Assembly: GCA_002428985.1 (NCBI GenBank)
Contig: DIYL01000047.1
Location: 351,455-415,454, forward strand
Source of the DNA: Anaerolineales bacterium UBA6055
GTDB taxonomy: Bacteria > Chloroflexota > Anaerolineae > Aggregatilineales > Phototrophicaceae
Reading direction: 5' to 3'
DNA: 64,000 nt
Below, piece after piece: positions 63,828 to 64,000 of this stretch. Made by a program: the position numbers and the translations under genes. Within the stretch, counting starts at the first letter, position 1, and each line of letters begins with the position of its first letter. The notes under the pieces were generated by a model. The model made no database searches. It worked only from the letters and a program-made list of their open reading frames with translations, and was not told the origin of the DNA.

Positions 63828-64000
63828 GTGAAACACACCATGCCTGTCAAGTTGAGCAAAATGATCTATCAACAACACCATTACATGATTCCCTGCACCG
63901 CTTGCCGTTCAAAACGGGCAGGCTACTGGATATTGAAAAACCCACTAAATAGGTTCACAAGAGTCTCTTTAGATACCATGACAAATAGAACCGACATTCT
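63828..64000 (+). CDS. Possible gene start running off the window
   Basis: A GTG at 63828 after TGAGGAC opens a frame that stays open to the end of the window (57 codons; begins 'VKHTMPVKLSKMIYQQHHY'). It contains 'CTACRS', a possible CxxC. The product cannot be judged, and the frame may be chance. Confidence 0.25.
   Translation, partial: MKHTMPVKLSKMIYQQHHYMIPCTACRSKRAGYWILKNPLNRFTRVSLDTMTNRTDI

Noticed and set aside
1..64000. CRISPR arrays, prophage, insertion sequences and toxin-antitoxin pairs
   Set aside because: Read for regular spaced repeats, transposase or integrase motifs and typical small pairs; none found.

Overview
The window looks like a chromosomal segment of a Chloroflexota bacterium, probably class Anaerolineae. 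This is inferred from gene content, not from a marker-gene phylogeny: lipoproteins with long Thr/Pro 'TPTPT' linkers, several bacterial SH3 domains, two Ser/Thr kinases, many large GT39-like membrane glycosyltransferases, SpoIIAA-like small proteins, a LuxR regulator with an NTPase domain, and a moderate GC content. No rRNA, CRISPR array, phage module or intact insertion sequence is visible. Layout: (1) 1-9.0 kb: the end of a VOC-family gene, then a six-gene MacAB-like efflux operon (SH3 membrane protein, two membrane-fusion proteins, an ATPase with an acidic repeated N-terminal extension, two FtsX/MacB permeases), followed by a MarR regulator. The operon has a good promoter, a palindromic operator candidate and a leader hairpin. 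(2) 9-19 kb: a methyltransferase, three SpoIIAA-like paralogues around a tandem pair of unknown membrane proteins, a secreted TPR protein, a CNNM/CorC-type membrane protein and two unknown proteins. (3) 19-26 kb: PriA, a Zn-ribbon-like protein, a Fur-family regulator with a small partner, a membrane-anchored TPR protein, tRNA-Phe(GAA) with a perfect-consensus promoter and a terminator, a DinB-like protein and a MoxR-type ATPase. (4) 26-36 kb: four tandem paralogous GT39-like membrane glycosyltransferases with coupled stops and starts, followed by a kinase-domain-only Ser/Thr kinase. (5) 36-50 kb: GMC oxidoreductase, MFS transporter, another GT39-like protein, a transmembrane Ser/Thr kinase with an SH3 domain, an NTPase-TPR-LuxR regulator paired with a secreted PPC-like protein, a secreted alpha/beta hydrolase, a fourth SpoIIAA-like protein, a SUMF1-domain protein and an orphan Flp pilin of only 52 residues. 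(6) 50-58.5 kb: an ECF sigma factor with its likely membrane anti-sigma partner, an AT-rich patch with gene fragments, an Asp/Glu racemase, an orphan hybrid-sensor-type histidine kinase, a mini-gene with its own terminator and a secreted SH3-like protein. (7) 58.5-64 kb: an exopolysaccharide-type cluster (sugar-phosphate transferase, GT4, Thr/Pro-rich lipoprotein), an M14 carboxypeptidase lipoprotein and a PPOX-family protein. Much of the window serves the cell envelope: export, surface glycosylation, secreted or lipid-anchored proteins and envelope sensing by kinases, SH3 domains and a sigma/anti-sigma pair. The observations I would follow first are the quadruplicated glycosyltransferase locus with its coupled kinase, the conserved acidic repeats on the efflux ATPase, the operator and leader of the efflux operon, and the AT-rich patch near 53 kb.
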